DNA of 64,000 nt from Paucibacter sp. PLA-PC-4 (GCF_026241155.1 NZ_JAPFGP010000009.1:62001-126000); one strand, 5' to 3'; counted from the first letter of the stretch, positions 6,819 to 15,537 are shown. Translations and numbers: made by a program. Notes: generated by a model from the letters alone, not told the origin.

Positions 6819-9421
6819 GCCTCGTCCTCTTGTTTGGGCACCGGCTGGCGCCAGCGCTCGGCGCGCTGCGCATCTCCAGCCAACTCGCAAGCGCGCAGCA
6901 GATCGCGGCGCCAGTTCTTGTTCCAGGGGCAGCGCTGCAGGGCCTTCTCCATCAATGTAATGCCATCGGGCAGATGGCCCTTGCGCACATAGATCAGCCC
7001 CACCATGAAATTAGCGGCGGCGTGCTCTGGCAGGTGGTGCAGCAACTGCTGGAAGCGGTACTCGGCCTCGTCGAGCCGATCCTCGCGATACAGCGCCACG
7101 CCGCTGTCGAGCAGACCGGGCTGCGGCAGCGTCACCATGTCGGTGATCGGCTGCCACTCGATCTTGGCATTGGTGCTGCGGATCAGCGGCCCGAGATGCT
7201 CGCGATAGCGCTCCCACCGGGCCTTCGATGTGGCGTAGATCGGCTGGCGCACCTGCCAGACGCTGGCGGTCTTGACCGGCCGCTCCAACTCGCTGAAGTT
7301 CAGCACCTGCGGCTCCCATGCCACGCCGATGTAGTCCAGCATGCGCCGCGCCTGGGCCTGGGCATCGGCGACGACATCCTCGTAGTTCACCTCCAGGATC
7401 TCGCCGGGGAACAGCTGTTGCCAATGGTGCATCAGCAGATTGTGATCGGCGAGCTGCTCGCCGATCCAGCCCAGGTCGTAGGCGAAGCCCATGCCGCCGT
7501 GCTTGGCGGCGTAGTCGGTGAAGAAGTTGGAGATCGCGATATCGCGCGGATCGCGCCGTACAGAGATGATGCGAGCCTTCGGAAACAGCAGCTTGATCAG
7601 GCCGATGTTCTCGAAGTTGTGCGGCAGCTTGTCGATCACATGGCGGGCTTCAGGCGCGTAGTCCTGCAACTCCTTGAGCATATTGGCGCTGATGCCTTTG
7701 ACCACCTCGACGCTCAGGTCGTCTACACAGTCCGGGTAGTGCCGGCCCGAGCCGGCGCGGCGCTCCCAGCGCTCCAGCCCGGCGATCACGCCGGGGATCA
7801 GGCCCAGCTCACCGGCGCCGTGGATCTGGCTGTGGCCGGCGAGGATCTGCTCGACCAGTGTGGTGCCTGAACGCGGCATGCCGAGCACGAACACGGGCAG
7901 CGTCGAGCTGTCGCCCAGGCCAGGGCGGTCGTCGTACAGCGTGCGGCTGAAGGCATGGCGGATGCGAGCGCAGTACTGGCGGTGTGCTGCAGGGTCGTAG
8001 CTCAGCAACGCACGGCTGGCGGCATTGGATTCATCGGCCAGGGCGAAGGCCTTGGCATGTTCCTGCCGTTGTTCCCAGGCTGTGGCCAGTTGCAGCAGTG
8101 GGCCCGGCTGCACCGGACCCTCTGCGCTGGGGCGGCGGGCCAGCGCTTCCAGCCGCTGCAGGGTCGCCTCATCTTCCGGAAGGCGTCGCGCATTGATCAG
8201 CGCCGAATACCCGCGCGCCGGATCCAAAGCCTTGACCTGCTCGAACAAGGCCACGGCCTCGTCAATGCGCCCCAACTGCATCTGCAACTGCCCCAGCCCT
8301 TGCAGGGCAGACAGCATCTGCGGTTGATCCCGCAGTGCCTGGCGATAACTCGCCTCGGCCTGGGCGAACTGCTGCTGCTGCGCCTGTACGGCCGCCAGTG
8401 CCACCTTCACCTGCGCCTGCCAGTCTCGGATTTGCCCGGCCTCGGCATCCTCGCCGGGCCTGAGACCGTTCAACTCGTCGAGCGCCTGCTGTACCACCTG
8501 TTGCGCCAGCGCCGCATCGGTCGGGGTGGCCATGCCGGCCAGTCGCAGACGCAGCGCCACGCTAGGCTGCTGCGCCTTTCTGGCCGCAACGATGGCGCGG
8601 CGCAATAGGCTCATGGCCTGAGATGTTCGGCCTTGCAGCATGGCCAGTTCGGCCAGTTGCTGGCAAGTCCCCAGGTGATCGGGGTAAAGGCCAAGTGCGC
8701 GCCGCAACAGGTCCTCGGCCTGCACATGAAGGCCGCGTTCGGCCAGACGCAGGGCGGTGCCCGACACCAGGGCGCACCAGGCGTCCTGGTGCAGTTGCGG
8801 CTGCTGCTCGTCCAGCCACATCTCGGCCGCGGCCAGATTGCCTTGGGCCAGATACAGATCAAGGCGCACACCGCCCAGCCGCTGGGTGTGCACGCCGGCC
8901 TGCGCTTGCGGCCAATCGTTACGCTCGCCTGCCCAGAACGCATCCGCCTGAGCCAAAGTGCTTTCGGTGCGCTGAAGATCGCCCGCCTGCAGGTAGATGC
9001 GCAACAGCTGCTCGAATACCAGCATGCGCGGTTGCAATGCCAGACTCTGCTCGTACAGGTGCTGAGCTTCCGCGAGGTCGCGGCGCTGCAGATGGCAGGC
9101 CGCCAGACGGGCCAGCAAAAGTGCATGCCCGGGCGCCTGGGTGCAGGCGTGCGTCAGCAGGGACTGGGCCGCATCCAGGTCCCCCATCAACAGGTGAACG
9201 GCGGCGAGATCAACGCGGGTGTCCACATCCAGCGCGTCAACGTCGGGCACTGCCGCGCCCAGCGCCGCAAGCACATCCCGGGCCGCCTGTACGTCCCCGA
9301 GATGGGCACAGGCCATCGCTAGCATCACCTGCTCGGCCGGGCTTGGTGCGGTGGCCGCGTTACAGGCTTCGCGCAGAAGTTCAAACTGCCGTTGTTCAGC
9401 CCAACGGCGCAGCAGAAGCAT
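6815..9421 (-). CDS. TPR-repeat sulfotransferase (tyrosylprotein-sulfotransferase-like)
   Basis: 868 residues in two parts. About 1-480 is a superhelix of tetratricopeptide repeats (for example 72-130 and 335-405). About 508-755 is a PAPS-dependent sulfotransferase: 5'-phosphosulfate loop GMPRSGTTLVEQ (514-525), a Glu at 538 in GAGELGLIP that lines up with the catalytic Glu of animal tyrosylprotein sulfotransferases (RCGEETRVIP), and the 3'-phosphate motif RRDPRDIAISNFF (622-634). A further TPR pair closes the protein (about 770-845). No signal peptide or membrane helix, so it acts in the cytoplasm before export. It follows the adhesin gene by 47 bases and overlaps the TolC gene. I infer the TPR part docks the exported protein. 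A polysaccharide or small-molecule acceptor is not excluded. Confidence 0.9.
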   Translation of the reverse strand: MLLLRRWAEQRQFELLREACNAATAPSPAEQVMLAMACAHLGDVQAARDVLAALGAAVPDVDALDVDTRVDLAAVHLLMGDLDAAQSLLTHACTQAPGHALLLARLAACHLQRRDLAEAQHLYEQSLALQPRMLVFEQLLRIYLQAGDLQRTESTLAQADAFWAGERNDWPQAQAGVHTQRLGGVRLDLYLAQGNLAAAEMWLDEQQPQLHQDAWCALVSGTALRLAERGLHVQAEDLLRRALGLYPDHLGTCQQLAELAMLQGRTSQAMSLLRRAIVAARKAQQPSVALRLRLAGMATPTDAALAQQVVQQALDELNGLRPGEDAEAGQIRDWQAQVKVALAAVQAQQQQFAQAEASYRQALRDQPQMLSALQGLGQLQMQLGRIDEAVALFEQVKALDPARGYSALINARRLPEDEATLQRLEALARRPSAEGPVQPGPLLQLATAWEQRQEHAKAFALADESNAASRALLSYDPAAHRQYCARIRHAFSRTLYDDRPGLGDSSTLPVFVLGMPRSGTTLVEQILAGHSQIHGAGELGLIPGVIAGLERWERRAGSGRHYPDCVDDLSVEVVKGISANMLKELQDYAPEARHVIDKLPHNFENIGLIKLLFPKARIISVRRDPRDIAISNFFTDYAAKHGGMGFAYDLGWIGEQLADHNLLMHHWQQLFPGEILEVNYEDVVADAQAQARRMLDYIGVAWEPQVLNFSELERPVKTASVWQVRQPIYATSKARWERYREHLGPLIRSTNAKIEWQPITDMVTLPQPGLLDSGVALYREDRLDEAEYRFQQLLHHLPEHAAANFMVGLIYVRKGHLPDGITLMEKALQRCPWNKNWRRDLLRACELAGDAQRAERWRQPVPKQEDEA

Positions 9422-9468
9422 GGGAGTCACGGCGGGCGCAAGTGTCGGCAGGGTTCGGCCGGCAGGCG

Positions 9469-12400
9469 TCAGGCCAGGCCTTGAGAGGTCAGTACATTGG
9501 GAGCGCCAGCGGCGGCAAAGGAATGGAAATAGACCTGGTTGAGCGTATGGTCCAAATTGGGGTTGGCGCCCCAGACGCCGTTCCAGAGGTCGATTGCCGA
9601 AGTCACGAAGTTCGGCGTGACGCGACCGAGTCGTCCTGTATTCCAGAGCGTTGCGGCAAAATAGCCGCCAGCCGCCCAACTGCTGATGTTGGCGCGCTGG
9701 AACAACGCATCGACGGGACCACTGGCCCCAATCACGGCGGAGCCTGTTCCCACCAGCACGATCTTGTCGTCAGCGCCCAGGTTGTTCGCGCCCGACCAGA
9801 GGCCCCAACTGTCACTCGCGCCCGGGCCGTTGCCGTCGGTACTGAGCGCGTTGCTGTTGCTCTGGACCCGAATGTAGATGGTGTACGCGGTGCTCGCATC
9901 GAAGGCGCGCCCGCTGTGGCTGGAGTTCACCCCTTCCACCAGATCAAACACCACGATGCTGGTGTTCACGGGCGGTGCCGAGGTGTCGATCGCAATGGCC
10001 TCATTCGCCCCCAGCGAGCCGGCCGCGCCCGGGCTAGGCAGGGTCAGGGTGGCGTTGTTGCCGGCCGCGTCGCGGATCGAACCGCCGTTCAAGGCCAGCG
10101 CCCCGGTGCTGAGGTAGTCCAGATCGGCACTCGTATCGCCGGCCTGCACCGTGTAGCTGAAGGTCAGCGTGTTGGTGCCGGAACCGCCGCTGTAGTTCAC
10201 GGCCCGGTCGGTCGTGCCGGTTTCCAGGGTCAGCTGCGGCGTGCCGGTCACGGTCACCGATTCACTGAAGACGACCTGGATGCTGATCACCTGGCCGACG
10301 CCATAGGAGCCGGCCGCGGTCGTGCTGCTGACGCTGCTGACCGTGGGCACCACGCCGTCGACGGCCAACGCTTCGTTGGCACCCAGCGAGCCCGCCGCAC
10401 CCGGCGTCGCCAGAGTGAGCGTGGCGTCATTTCCCACCGCATCGCGGATACTGCCGCCGTTCAGGCTCAGCGCGCCGGTGCTCAGATAGTCCAGATCCGC
10501 GTTGGTGTCGCCAGCCTGCACGGTGTAGCTGAAAGTCAGCGTATTGCTGCCCGAGCCGCTGCTGTAGTTGACGATGCGGTCGGTCGTGCCCGTTTCCAGG
10601 GTCAGCTGCGGCGTGCCGCTGACGGTGACCGCTTCGCTGAAGGCGACCTGGATGCTGATTGCATCACCCACCTTGTAAATGCCGGCGGCCGTGCTGCTGG
10701 TGACGGCGGCGACCGTCGGCCCAGTGGTGTCGATCACGATGGCCTCGTTTGCTCCCAGCGAGCCGGCCGCACCTGGTGTGGCCAGGGTCAGCGTGGCGTC
10801 ATTGCCCACGGCATCACGGATGCTGCCGCCGTTCAGGCTCAAGGCGCTGCCGCTCAGATAGTCCAGATCAGCGCTTGTGTCGCCGGCCTGCACGGTGTAG
10901 TTGAAGGTGAGCGTGTTGCTACCCGAGCCGCTCGCGTAGTTGACCACCCGGTCAACGCTGCCCGTTTCCAGCGTCAACTGCGGTGTGCCGGTCACGGTCA
11001 CAACTTCGCTGAACGACACCTGGATGCTGATCACATCGCCCGCCTTGTAGCCGCCGGCGGCGGCGGTGCTGCTCACGCCGGTGACCGCCGGCAAAACACC
11101 GTCGATCACGATGGCGCTGCTGGCGCCCAGCGAGCCCGCGCCGCCGGGGCTGGCCAGGGTCAGTGTGGCGTTGTTGCCGGCGCTGTCGCCGATGCTGCCG
11201 CCATTCAGACCCAACGCAGCGGTGCTCAGATAGTCCAGGTCCGCGCTCGTATCGCCGGCCTGCACCGTGTAGTTGAAGGTCAGTGTGTTGCTGCCCGAGC
11301 CGCTTGCGTAGTTGACCACCCGGTCGATGCTGCCGGTTTCCAGCGTCAACTGCGGCGTGCCGGTGACGGTCACCGATTCGCTGAAGTCAACCTGGATGCT
11401 GATCACATCGCCGACCTTGTAGCTGCCCGCTGCGGTGTTGCTGCTCACGCCAGTGACGGTGGGGACGGTGCCGTCGATGACCACGGCTTCGTTGTCGCCC
11501 AGCGAACCGGCGCTGCCCGGGGTGGGCAGCGTGAGCACGGCGGCATTGCCGGCCAGGTCGCGCAGGGTGCCGCCGTTCAGGCTCAGGGCGCTTGTGCTCA
11601 GATAGTCCAGATCGGCCGTGGTGTCGCCCGCCTGCACCGTGTAGTTGAAGCTCAGCGTGGCGGTGCCAGAGCCGCTGCTGTAGTTCGCGACCCGGTCGGT
11701 CGTGCCGGTTTCCAGGCTCAGCTGCGGCGTGCCGGTCACATCCACCGCTTCGCTGAAGGTGATCTGGATGCTGATCACATCGCCCACCTTGTAGCTGCCG
11801 GCAGCGTTGCTGCTGCTCACGTTGAGCACCGTGGGCGCGGTCTCATCGACGAGGTCGTTGATCGCCAGCGTCACCGCCTGCTCGCTGGCATTGCCGGCCG
11901 CATCCGTAGCCACGACGGTGAAGCTGTAACTGCTCTTGGTCTCGAAGTCGGGATTGCCCGTCAGGCTCACCGCGCCGGTGCTGGTGTTGATGCTGAAGGC
12001 CGCATGATCACCCGCCGCCTTCAGGCTGTAGCTGGTGCTGCCCGTGGCGATGTCGCCCGCATCGGTACTGGTGGCCGTGTAGACCAGCTGACCTGCGCCG
12101 CTGTTCTCGTTGATCGCCGCTGCCACCGCGCCCGAGGTGATCGTGGGCGCCACCTCGTCCAGGTCGTTGATCGCCAGCGTCACCGCCTGCTCGCTGGCAT
12201 TGCCCGCCGCGTCGGTGGCGATCACCGTGAAGCTGTAGCTGGCCTTGCTTTCATGGTCCGGGTTGCCGGTCAGCGTCACCGCGCCGGTGCTGGTATTGAT
12301 GCTCAGCAGCGCATGGTCGTCCACCGCCTTGAGGCTGTAGCTCAGCGCCGAAGCGTCGGTGGCGGCGGCCGTGTAGACCAGTTGGCCCGCACCGGCGTTC

Positions 12401-15240
12401 TCGTTGAGCGCAGTCGCCACCGCGCCCGAGCTGATCACCGGCACGCCGTTGTCGACCCGGTAGCTGGCGTTGTCGGCCACCGCCCCGTGGCTCAACAACG
12501 CGTCGTTGTTGTCGACGTCCTTGAGCGTGCCGCCGTTGAGCGCCAGTGCGTCGGCTGCGATGCTGATGCCATTGGCGTCGGCATCGCCCGCTTGTACCGT
12601 GTACTGGAACACCAGCGCCGTGCTGCCGCTGCCAGAGACATAGTCGGCCTGCACCGTGACACCACCCACGTTCAGCGCCAGGCGCGGCGTGCCCGTCACA
12701 GTAGTGGCCTCGTTCATCGTCACCGTCACGCTGACGACATCCCCAGCGTTCAGATGGTTGTTAAGCGCTCCTGTCGCGCCGCTGATGGCCACACTGCTGA
12801 TCGCCGGGAAGCCATCGGCCACATCGGTGATGGCCAGACTCACCGCCTGCTCGCTGGCGTTGCCCGCCGCGTCGGTGGCGATCACTGTGAAGCTGTAGCT
12901 GGCCTTGCTCTCGAAGTCAGGGTCGGCAATCAGGCTCACCGCCCCGGTGCTGGCGTTGATGCTGAAGGCCGTGTGGTCGCCCACGGCCTTCAGGCTGTAG
13001 CTGGTGCTGCCCGAGGCGATATCGCCCGCGTCGGTGCTGCTGGCCGTGTAAACCAATTGGCCCGCGCCGCTGTTCTCCGCGATGGCCGCGGCCACCGCGC
13101 CAGAGGTGATGCTCGGCGCGACCTCGTCGAGGTCGTTGATGTTCAGGCTGACATCGCGCTCGCTGGCCAGTCCGCCCGCATCGGTGGCGATCACTGTGAA
13201 GCTGTAGCTGGCCTTGCTCTCGTGGTCGGGGTTGCCGTTCAGACTCACCACGCCGGTGCTGGCGTTGATGCTCAGCAGGCCATGGTCGCCCACGGGTTTG
13301 AGGCTGTAGCTCACACCACCGCTGCCGGTGGCCACGGCGCTGTAGATCGCCTGCCCCGCGCCGCTGTTCTCATTGAGCGCATTGGCCACGCCGCCCGAGC
13401 TGAAGCTCGGCGGCGCCTCGGCCACATCGGTGATGGCCAGACTCACCGCCTGCTCGCTGGCGTTGCCCGCCGCGTCGGTGGCGATCACCGTGAAGCTGTA
13501 GCCGGCCTTGCTCTCGAAGTCGGGGTTGCCGATCAAGGTCACCGCGCCGGTGCTGGCGTTGATGCTGAAAGCCGCCTGATCACCTGTGGCCTTCAAGCTG
13601 TAGCGGGTGCTGCCCGTGGCAATGTCGCCCGCGTCGGTGCTGGTGGCCGTGTAGACCAACTGCCCCGCCCCGCTGTTCTCCGCCACGGCGACGGCCTGAG
13701 CGCCCGAGCTGACGGTGGGTGCCGATTCGTCCAGGTTGTTGACCGTCACGCTCAGCGTCTGTTCGCTGGCATTGCCCGCCGCATCGGTGGCGATCACCGA
13801 GAGGCTGTAGCTGGCTTTGGTCTCAAAGTCCGCACTGCCCACCAGGCTCACCGCTCCGGTGCTGGCGTCGATGCTGAAGGCCGTGTGGTCGCCCACCGCC
13901 TTCAGGCTGTAACGCACGGGACTGGGGTCGGTCGCACTGGCCGTGTGCAGCAGACGGCCAGCGGCCAGGTTCTCGTCCACACTCAGCGCCTGCGGCGGCG
14001 CGCCGAACTGCGGCGCGACGGTGTCGACAATCACCGAGACCTCGTCCCCCAGGTCAAGCCCCGTGTTCTCCACGACCACTTTGCCGCCTTCGATCAGCCC
14101 GGCTTGGGCTGTCGGCGCCAGCGTGGCGGTGCCGCCGCTGAGCGTCAGTCCGGCCAGCACTTGGTTGACGGTTTGCTGGCTGTTGCCGCCGTTGGCCACA
14201 TCGGCACCGGAGAACGCGGCCAGGATCAGTCCATAGGTCTCGCCCTGGCTCAGTCCGTCGATCGCATTGAAGGCGCCCCCATTGGTCGGCTGGACCGCCG
14301 TGCCATGCAAGGCATCAAGGCCGAACAGCGTTGCGACGGACTCGTTGACACCATCGACGACTGCCGTGGTCAGCGCTGCGCTGCCGGCCTGCTCGATGGC
14401 CTTGTGGTAGGCCAGTGTGGTCAGCACATTGAGGTTGACGGTCACCGTGGTGTTGGGCGTGCGCACCACCTCGATGCTGAACAGGTCGGCATTCAGGTCC
14501 TTGCCCACCGCAGAGGCTTCGTCCAAATAGTCAGCCCCGGCATCGCTGTCGATCACCCGCGCGATCACAACGCCGATATAGCTACCCACGGCGATCGTGA
14601 AGCTACCGTCCGGATTGACCTTGGCTTCGCCGAGCTTGCTCACACCGTCGGCCGCAAAGACCGCCACCGTCAGACCGTTGCCCGCAATCACCGGACCGCC
14701 GACGATGGTGCCCTTGACGAAGTTGGCCACCGCGACCGGCGGCTCCGGCTCGGGCGCCGCGGGCGATGCGCCGCCGCCGCCATTCGCAGCCAGCCCCAGG
14801 CCCAGCAGGCCGCCACCGATCAGTTGGGGAAGATAGCCCGCCGCGTCATCGGAGGCCGCGCTCCAGATCAGTTGTTCGCCCGAGGCCAGCGTGGTCTGCG
14901 GAGGTGACATCGGCGTGATTGCCGCGGCCACGGCTCCTTCGCTCCCCGGCGTACCGGTGGGCAAGAACTCGACCCCGGTCTCGCCGTAGAAATTCTCGAT
15001 CTCGAGCTGCTCGCCCTCCAGCTCAACCAGCAGCGCACTGCCCTTGCGCTTGAGCAGCAAACCCGGCACCGGCTTGCCGCTGGCCGGATCCAGCAAGGCG
15101 TACTGCGCCCCTGACTCGGCAGTGACCTTCAACAACAGGGCCGTCGACTGCTTGCTCAAGCTCCCGTCAGCGGAGCGCTTCATCAAGTCTAGGCTTGACA
15201 GCTTGTTTTTGTGCCCGACAGGTTTGGCTTGCTGGGTCAT
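9469..15240 (-). CDS. giant secreted repeat protein with six cadherin-like and six Ig-like domains
   Basis: 1923-residue predicted surface adhesin. Residues 1 to about 400 form a BapA-prefix-like N-terminus (ENFYGETGVEFLP; a Gly/Leu-rich stretch; a unit resembling the bacterial Ig/transthyretin-like fold). From about 403 come four cadherin-like units (NENSGAGQLVYTA..., ATDAAGNASEQ), one Ig-like unit (808-930), two more cadherin-like units (930-1134), then five near-identical 124-residue Ig-like units (1134-1752). The last 170 residues are unique (WGLWSGANNLGADDKIVL). No Sec signal peptide and no GGxGxDxLx RTX nonapeptides, so export by the adjacent type I system would rely on a C-terminal signal. 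The ATG at 15240 follows an AAGGGA site. It is the first gene of the operon. Calcium binding by the cadherin-like units is likely from the family. Confidence 0.88.
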   Translation of the reverse strand: MTQQAKPVGHKNKLSSLDLMKRSADGSLSKQSTALLLKVTAESGAQYALLDPASGKPVPGLLLKRKGSALLVELEGEQLEIENFYGETGVEFLPTGTPGSEGAVAAAITPMSPPQTTLASGEQLIWSAASDDAAGYLPQLIGGGLLGLGLAANGGGGASPAAPEPEPPVAVANFVKGTIVGGPVIAGNGLTVAVFAADGVSKLGEAKVNPDGSFTIAVGSYIGVVIARVIDSDAGADYLDEASAVGKDLNADLFSIEVVRTPNTTVTVNLNVLTTLAYHKAIEQAGSAALTTAVVDGVNESVATLFGLDALHGTAVQPTNGGAFNAIDGLSQGETYGLILAAFSGADVANGGNSQQTVNQVLAGLTLSGGTATLAPTAQAGLIEGGKVVVENTGLDLGDEVSVIVDTVAPQFGAPPQALSVDENLAAGRLLHTASATDPSPVRYSLKAVGDHTAFSIDASTGAVSLVGSADFETKASYSLSVIATDAAGNASEQTLSVTVNNLDESAPTVSSGAQAVAVAENSGAGQLVYTATSTDAGDIATGSTRYSLKATGDQAAFSINASTGAVTLIGNPDFESKAGYSFTVIATDAAGNASEQAVSLAITDVAEAPPSFSSGGVANALNENSGAGQAIYSAVATGSGGVSYSLKPVGDHGLLSINASTGVVSLNGNPDHESKASYSFTVIATDAGGLASERDVSLNINDLDEVAPSITSGAVAAAIAENSGAGQLVYTASSTDAGDIASGSTSYSLKAVGDHTAFSINASTGAVSLIADPDFESKASYSFTVIATDAAGNASEQAVSLAITDVADGFPAISSVAISGATGALNNHLNAGDVVSVTVTMNEATTVTGTPRLALNVGGVTVQADYVSGSGSTALVFQYTVQAGDADANGISIAADALALNGGTLKDVDNNDALLSHGAVADNASYRVDNGVPVISSGAVATALNENAGAGQLVYTAAATDASALSYSLKAVDDHALLSINTSTGAVTLTGNPDHESKASYSFTVIATDAAGNASEQAVTLAINDLDEVAPTITSGAVAAAINENSGAGQLVYTATSTDAGDIATGSTSYSLKAAGDHAAFSINTSTGAVSLTGNPDFETKSSYSFTVVATDAAGNASEQAVTLAINDLVDETAPTVLNVSSSNAAGSYKVGDVISIQITFSEAVDVTGTPQLSLETGTTDRVANYSSGSGTATLSFNYTVQAGDTTADLDYLSTSALSLNGGTLRDLAGNAAVLTLPTPGSAGSLGDNEAVVIDGTVPTVTGVSSNTAAGSYKVGDVISIQVDFSESVTVTGTPQLTLETGSIDRVVNYASGSGSNTLTFNYTVQAGDTSADLDYLSTAALGLNGGSIGDSAGNNATLTLASPGGAGSLGASSAIVIDGVLPAVTGVSSTAAAGGYKAGDVISIQVSFSEVVTVTGTPQLTLETGSVDRVVNYASGSGSNTLTFNYTVQAGDTSADLDYLSGSALSLNGGSIRDAVGNDATLTLATPGAAGSLGANEAIVIDTTGPTVAAVTSSTAAGIYKVGDAISIQVAFSEAVTVSGTPQLTLETGTTDRIVNYSSGSGSNTLTFSYTVQAGDTNADLDYLSTGALSLNGGSIRDAVGNDATLTLATPGAAGSLGANEALAVDGVVPTVSSVSSTTAAGSYGVGQVISIQVVFSESVTVTGTPQLTLETGTTDRAVNYSGGSGTNTLTFSYTVQAGDTSADLDYLSTGALALNGGSIRDAAGNNATLTLPSPGAAGSLGANEAIAIDTSAPPVNTSIVVFDLVEGVNSSHSGRAFDASTAYTIYIRVQSNSNALSTDGNGPGASDSWGLWSGANNLGADDKIVLVGTGSAVIGASGPVDALFQRANISSWAAGGYFAATLWNTGRLGRVTPNFVTSAIDLWNGVWGANPNLDHTLNQVYFHSFAAAGAPNVLTSQGLA
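9985..11844 (-). repeat. five tandem coding repeats with an exact 372-base period
   Basis: The anchor CCAGCGAGCC recurs at 10011, 10383, 10755, 11127 and 11499, each exactly 372 bases apart, with no insertions or deletions between copies. Each copy encodes a 124-residue Ig-like unit with the shared phrases GDVISIQV, GTPQLTLETG, NYTVQAGD-like and DLDYLS. A diverged sixth unit of this type lies at about 12450-12815. Exact period plus few substitutions points to recent duplication or ongoing gene conversion. Confidence 0.9.
11845..14030 (-). repeat. block of six cadherin-like coding repeats interrupted by one Ig-like unit
   Basis: Units of about 97-104 residues share ENSGAGQLVYTA, YSLKAVGDHTAFSI, STGAVSL, SYSFTVIATDAAGNASEQ and an acidic linker such as NDLDE or TDVAD. 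Boundaries on the plus strand fall at about 11850, 12150, 12450 (Ig-like unit to 12815), 13127, 13420, 13733 and 14030. The acidic linkers are where calcium is held in cadherin-type tandem domains. Confidence 0.8.
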
Positions 15241-15331
15241 GGCTTCCCTTGATGAAAGTTGTCTCGGATCTGGGCTTGATACTTCTTGCCACATTTGATC
15301 TTACGGGGTGGCCTAGCAATCCCAGTTGCGG

Positions 15332-15346
15332 ATTGCCGCGGGCAAT
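15332..15346. promoter_or_regulatory. inverted repeat, possible operator of the adhesin operon
   Basis: Perfect 6-base arms ATTGCC and GGCAAT separated by GCG. It sits in the divergent region roughly 90-110 bases upstream of the adhesin ATG. No matching regulator can be named; position and symmetry are the only support. Confidence 0.25.
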
Positions 15347-15480
15347 GACTTTTATCACCCAACAGGCGACATAGCGCACAAACAGTGCCGAATTTGAGAC
15401 GGTCCATCAGGCCAAGCGACCAGCACACCGAGCAGGCCGGAACAGACCTACAGCAACTGCAGCGGCGCTAGACTTCGAGC

Positions 15481-15537
15481 ATGCCCAGCCACTCCCCCCG
15501 ACCTGCCCTTGCCGCCCGTGGGCAAGCCAGCGCCTGA
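15481..15537 (+). CDS. possible 18-codon leader frame ahead of eutB
   Basis: A short frame (MPSHSPRPALAARGQASA) runs from ATG at 15481 to TGA at 15537, ending 3 bases before the eutB ATG. eutB itself has no visible Shine-Dalgarno site, so reinitiation after this frame is conceivable. Pro/Ala-rich composition gives no function, and the frame may be chance in high-GC DNA. Confidence 0.15.
   Translation: MPSHSPRPALAARGQASA

Noticed and set aside
5559-6992. Long plus-strand frame across the TolC gene
   Set aside because: Gln/Leu/Gly-rich shadow of a gene with clear signal peptide and family motifs on the minus strand.
10300-11830. TAAG motifs in the Ig-like repeats (TAAGSYKVG type), resembling LapG cleavage sites
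   Set aside because: LapG cuts once near the N-terminus of its adhesins within a retention module. These motifs lie at the start of each repeat, and no LapG or LapD gene is present in the window.
9985-14030. Repeats as a CRISPR array or IS remnants
   Set aside because: The period is a whole number of codons, the repeats stay in frame and encode Ig-like or cadherin-like domains, and there are no short direct repeats with unique spacers.
8623-14907. A 2094-codon open frame on the plus strand opposite the adhesin gene
   Set aside because: It is the mirror of a high-GC, repetitive coding region. The minus-strand frame has recognisable cadherin and Ig-like domains, while this one is Arg/His/Gly-rich with no known domain.
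15481-15537. Leader peptide controlling eutB by attenuation
   Set aside because: No regulatory codon run, no terminator/antiterminator pair, and no cobalamin riboswitch features were seen, so it is listed only as a low-confidence frame.
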